Assembly (NCBI GenBank): GCA_038501195.1
Contig: JBBPUQ010000002.1
Span: forward strand, 3,472,001 to 3,536,000
Origin: Nemania diffusa
Lineage: Eukaryota > Ascomycota > Sordariomycetes > Xylariales > Xylariaceae
Length of the DNA: 64,000 bases
Direction of reading: 5' to 3'
Positions 61,741-64,000 of the stretch are shown one piece after another (the first letter of the stretch is position 1; each line of letters opens with the position of its first letter). A model generated the notes under the pieces. It was given only the letters and a program-made list of their open reading frames with translations. It did no database searches and had not been told where the DNA came from. Position numbers and translations under genes: made by a program.

Positions 61741-63440
61741 TATTGAAGAAGCTAGCAAGTTTGATCGAGGACAGATCAAAAAAGTGGACACGTTCTCGAT
61801 GAAGGATGGATGCGTGTAGTCGAAGTCGAAGTCTCCACGGGGACCAGCAACAATTAGAGCTGTCTTTTTAGGCGAGTGACCGGGCCGGTCGACTATTCAG
61901 CGACGATAAGACGACGGCTTCCGCGAAAAGCAAAAGACACGAGGGGGGTAAGATTCGTCGACGGCAGAGAAATGGAGATATCGCGTAGACGAGGCTCGAA
62001 TAAGGCTGTGTTCGGGGGATGCGCCACGGTAGAGAAAGACTAAATTGATTACGCTCTGGATGAGCAAAAACCTGATGCGATATTACTAGCGGGAACGATA
62101 TTGTTGGTAACCAGTTATAGACGTAGATGGGTAGAAGTGGTGAACGTGGTGAGACCGGGAGCAAGGCTGGAGCGCAGTTGAAGATGGATGATGTGCAGAA
62201 TTTCTGAAGCTGGCTTTGCTGGGCGCGACTGCCGCGGTGCTTCCGGTTGCTGTTAGCGTTAGAGCATTGCATAACACTACATACCCACAGATGTAGAACC
62301 CGTGGCTCGTGCGTCGAGGTCCTATACCCAACCAATCAGCACCTCTATTTATCTGGGGTCTCTCCACTTTCCCTCTGACCTAGGCTCTACTCGAGATGAG
62401 CTATGATAGATTTTTTTTTAGGTTTGTCTTTTGCATTGTTTTCATCCCTTCTCTGTTTTTTTTTTAAGATACATCGACATATTGTGTATTTCGTTGCCAG
62501 ACAGATACAAGTAATGGTGAATGATGCCTTTACATAGACTGCTAGTCTGGGTAGTACAGGAACCTTTCCACGTTACTCGTTTCAAAAAAAAAAAAATTTC
62601 AAGCTCCCGTCTGTCTACTATAGATTACTTGCAGCCATGATAAAAGATCCTGAATCAGCCTGCAAGTGCATGCACTCAAACACATTACTTTATCCAGGCA
62701 GTTCTCAAGGTAAATACGACGGCATATCAGCTATCTCTGCACAATCTGTCAGAGAGGGAGGCAGGTAAAATGATGCAACTTGAAGCCAGGCCGGTGATGA
62801 TACTCCAAAAACATTCAATGATAGGAAGAGGGATATCCAAACATTTTGGAAATGATCTCAAATATCTAATCTGAGGCCTTGCTGAATCATCCTTCTTTTG
62901 GATCCTATTTTATGTATAGGCTCTCTTTCTTTTTTTGCCGAGGCACATTTGTTGCGGATTGATACTTTCTGCTACTAGATGAATCATTATTAGAGTAGCA
63001 GGCAGGCGTCCGAGACAACATTTTCGAAAGACCAAACCGTATATTTGACGATGTTATTATATGTTTATCTTCAATTACATTAAGTTTCTATAGGGGGCAC
63101 GGCGTAGGCGCCAAACGGGAAGACCGTCTTAGTGCCACCAACCTCTATTTCTAGCGTACTAGTCCAACTCCAGTCATAATTATATAGTACTTGCTGTCGC
63201 TTGAAGGGCACCACAAGGTGGTATCGATGCGTTCTAGTGTCCAAAGAAGAGAGTCCCCAGCCCGTGTGTCGTAAAGTCATCCGGCGTAGATAAAATTATA
63301 GGTCCATGTGATCTCGGGGAGTGAGTTTCACTAGTCGCTTTATTAATACAGCAACTCAAGCCGTCGGCCGATCTCCAAACTCCCTCCTAAAATAGGTATT
63401 GTCTCGTAGATGGCTGTATGGCGTTCGAAACATGGCCAGC
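61741..63440. other. Intergenic between PRP39 and the right-edge gene
   Basis: About 1.7 kb. The first 600 bp are the probable PRP39 promoter and leader. Several poly-T/poly-A runs (62411-62465, 62584-62599) follow. One 66-codon minus-strand frame at 63080-63280 has protein-like composition and is described separately. No other gene was seen. Confidence 0.5.
63080..63280 (-). CDS. Candidate small ORF of unknown function, uncertain
   Basis: 66 codons starting MTLRHTGWGLSSLDTRTH, with segments RYHLVVPFKRQQVLYNYDW and VGGTKTVFPFGAYAVPP. Composition (aromatic/hydrophobic alternating with charged residues, no low complexity) is more protein-like than other intergenic frames. No signal peptide, no homologue recognised. 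It lies 160 bp beyond the stop of the right-edge gene on the same strand, so it could be an alternative last exon of that gene, a separate small gene, or chance. Confidence 0.22.
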   Translation of the reverse strand: MTLRHTGWGLSSLDTRTHRYHLVVPFKRQQVLYNYDWSWTSTLEIEVGGTKTVFPFGAYAVPPIET

Positions 63441-64000
63441 TCAGTTCCTCGGGGGGATACGAACATCGTTATTGAGCATCTTCTGTGCTCGACGCAGTCT
63501 CGCCGCGGATTTATCAATGCCGATCTTCGGCTTCTTGCAGTCGTCGTCACTAATGGCGCTGGTCGTTTCGTCCTCTGCATCCTTGTTGGCTGTGCCGCCT
63601 GGTCCCGTCGTGTTGCGTAGGCTATGGTACATTTCGGTCCCAGTCCTCTTGAGACCCTCAATACACGGCGTAGACCTCGTGGTTGTTGGGACGTCTGGAG
63701 CGTTGGCATATGTCTTTTGTTGCATGCTGGTGCCAATGAACTCTACCGAATCGATGCTCCGTGGCAGATCGAGCCTCTTCGTGCGCCGTAATAACTGCGA
63801 TACCTTTTTGAGCAGTAATTTCCCTTTGCCCTTATCCTTCCCTACTTGTTCGCCAGCGTCCAGGAATGTACCGTTGTAAGGTGACCGCGGCGAATTGTTC
63901 CTTGCCTGTACCAGGCCGGACCCATCAGTACTGAATCGCTTGTATACGACACCGTCAATGGGTGATGCACACACGGGGCAGTAGCCGTTCGTCTCGCATG
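63441..64000 (-). CDS. Hypothetical protein, C-terminal part (5' end beyond window)
   Basis: The frame is open from the right edge to TGA at 63441-63443, 186 visible codons. It begins CETNGYCPVCASPIDGVVYK, where C-x5-C-x2-C suggests part of a zinc-binding motif whose other ligands lie upstream. The rest is a polar, basic tail: EQVGKDKGKGKLLLKKVSQL, RRTKRLDLPRSIDSVEFIG, then TSAISDDDCKKPKIGIDKSA and RLRRAQKMLNND before the stop. I do not recognise the family. The first in-frame ATG lies well inside, and the frame is clearly open before it, so the gene is cut by the window rather than starting here. Confidence 0.55.
   Translation of the reverse strand, partial: CETNGYCPVCASPIDGVVYKRFSTDGSGLVQARNNSPRSPYNGTFLDAGEQVGKDKGKGKLLLKKVSQLLRRTKRLDLPRSIDSVEFIGTSMQQKTYANAPDVPTTTRSTPCIEGLKRTGTEMYHSLRNTTGPGGTANKDAEDETTSAISDDDCKKPKIGIDKSAARLRRAQKMLNNDVRIPPRN

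Noticed and set aside
61868..62335. 155-codon minus-strand frame upstream of PRP39
   Set aside because: Ser/Leu/Pro-biased composition with no motif, and it lies where the PRP39 promoter and leader should be.

Overview
The window reads as nuclear DNA of a filamentous ascomycete (Pezizomycotina, most likely a sordariomycete). The grounds are short introns (about 50-105 nt) with GTAAGT/GTATGT-type donors and CTAAC/CTAAT branch sites, a giant Woronin-body tether-type protein known only from filamentous ascomycetes, long AT-leaning intergenic DNA, and recognisable fungal orthologues. I find thirteen gene models that I would defend, plus two or three weak candidates. Gene density is low. No rRNA, CRISPR array or intact transposon was recognised, and no tRNA could be supported by eye.

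Layout, left to right. 1-10930 (-): at least 3643 codons of one uninterrupted reading frame, the N-terminal part of a leashin (LAH)/'involucrin repeat' protein that runs off the left edge. 13893-15379 (+): a GT34 Golgi alpha-1,6-mannosyltransferase (MNN10/MNN11 type). 20566-21564 (+): a secreted GH16 glucanase. 23059-24213 (+): an orphan coiled-coil protein. 26094-26597 (+): a small Ser-rich GPI-anchored wall protein. 26598-36958: a 10 kb near-desert holding one small Cys-rich zinc-ribbon-like reading frame (28344-28592, -). 36959-38386 (+): an SH3BGR/glutaredoxin-fold protein with an extreme acidic tail. 38936-43381 (-): PEX6. 44727-46961 (+): a membrane-anchored acyl/steryl-ester lipase. 47652-49691 (+): an acyl-CoA/4-coumarate-CoA ligase ending in the peroxisomal signal AKL. 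50390-51424 (-): ATP11. 51924-53262 (-): a secreted Thr/Ser-rich protein with a C-terminal Cys-rich domain. 56402-57538 (-): mitochondrial cytochrome c peroxidase. 59423-61740 (-): the U1 snRNP protein PRP39. 63441-64000 (-): the 3' part of an unrecognised gene cut by the right edge.

How they relate: several genes converge on the peroxisome. PEX6 recycles the matrix-import receptor. The lipase next to it releases fatty acids, and the following ligase carries a PTS1 and would activate acyl or aryl acids inside peroxisomes. The leashin-type protein tethers Woronin bodies, which are peroxisome derivatives. Two mitochondrial genes (ATP11, CCP1) and several wall or secretory genes (mannosyltransferase, GH16, GPI protein, Cys-rich secreted protein) make up most of the rest. 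Exon joins were derived by hand from splice signals and conserved protein junctions. All multi-exon models close to an integral number of codons, which supports them.
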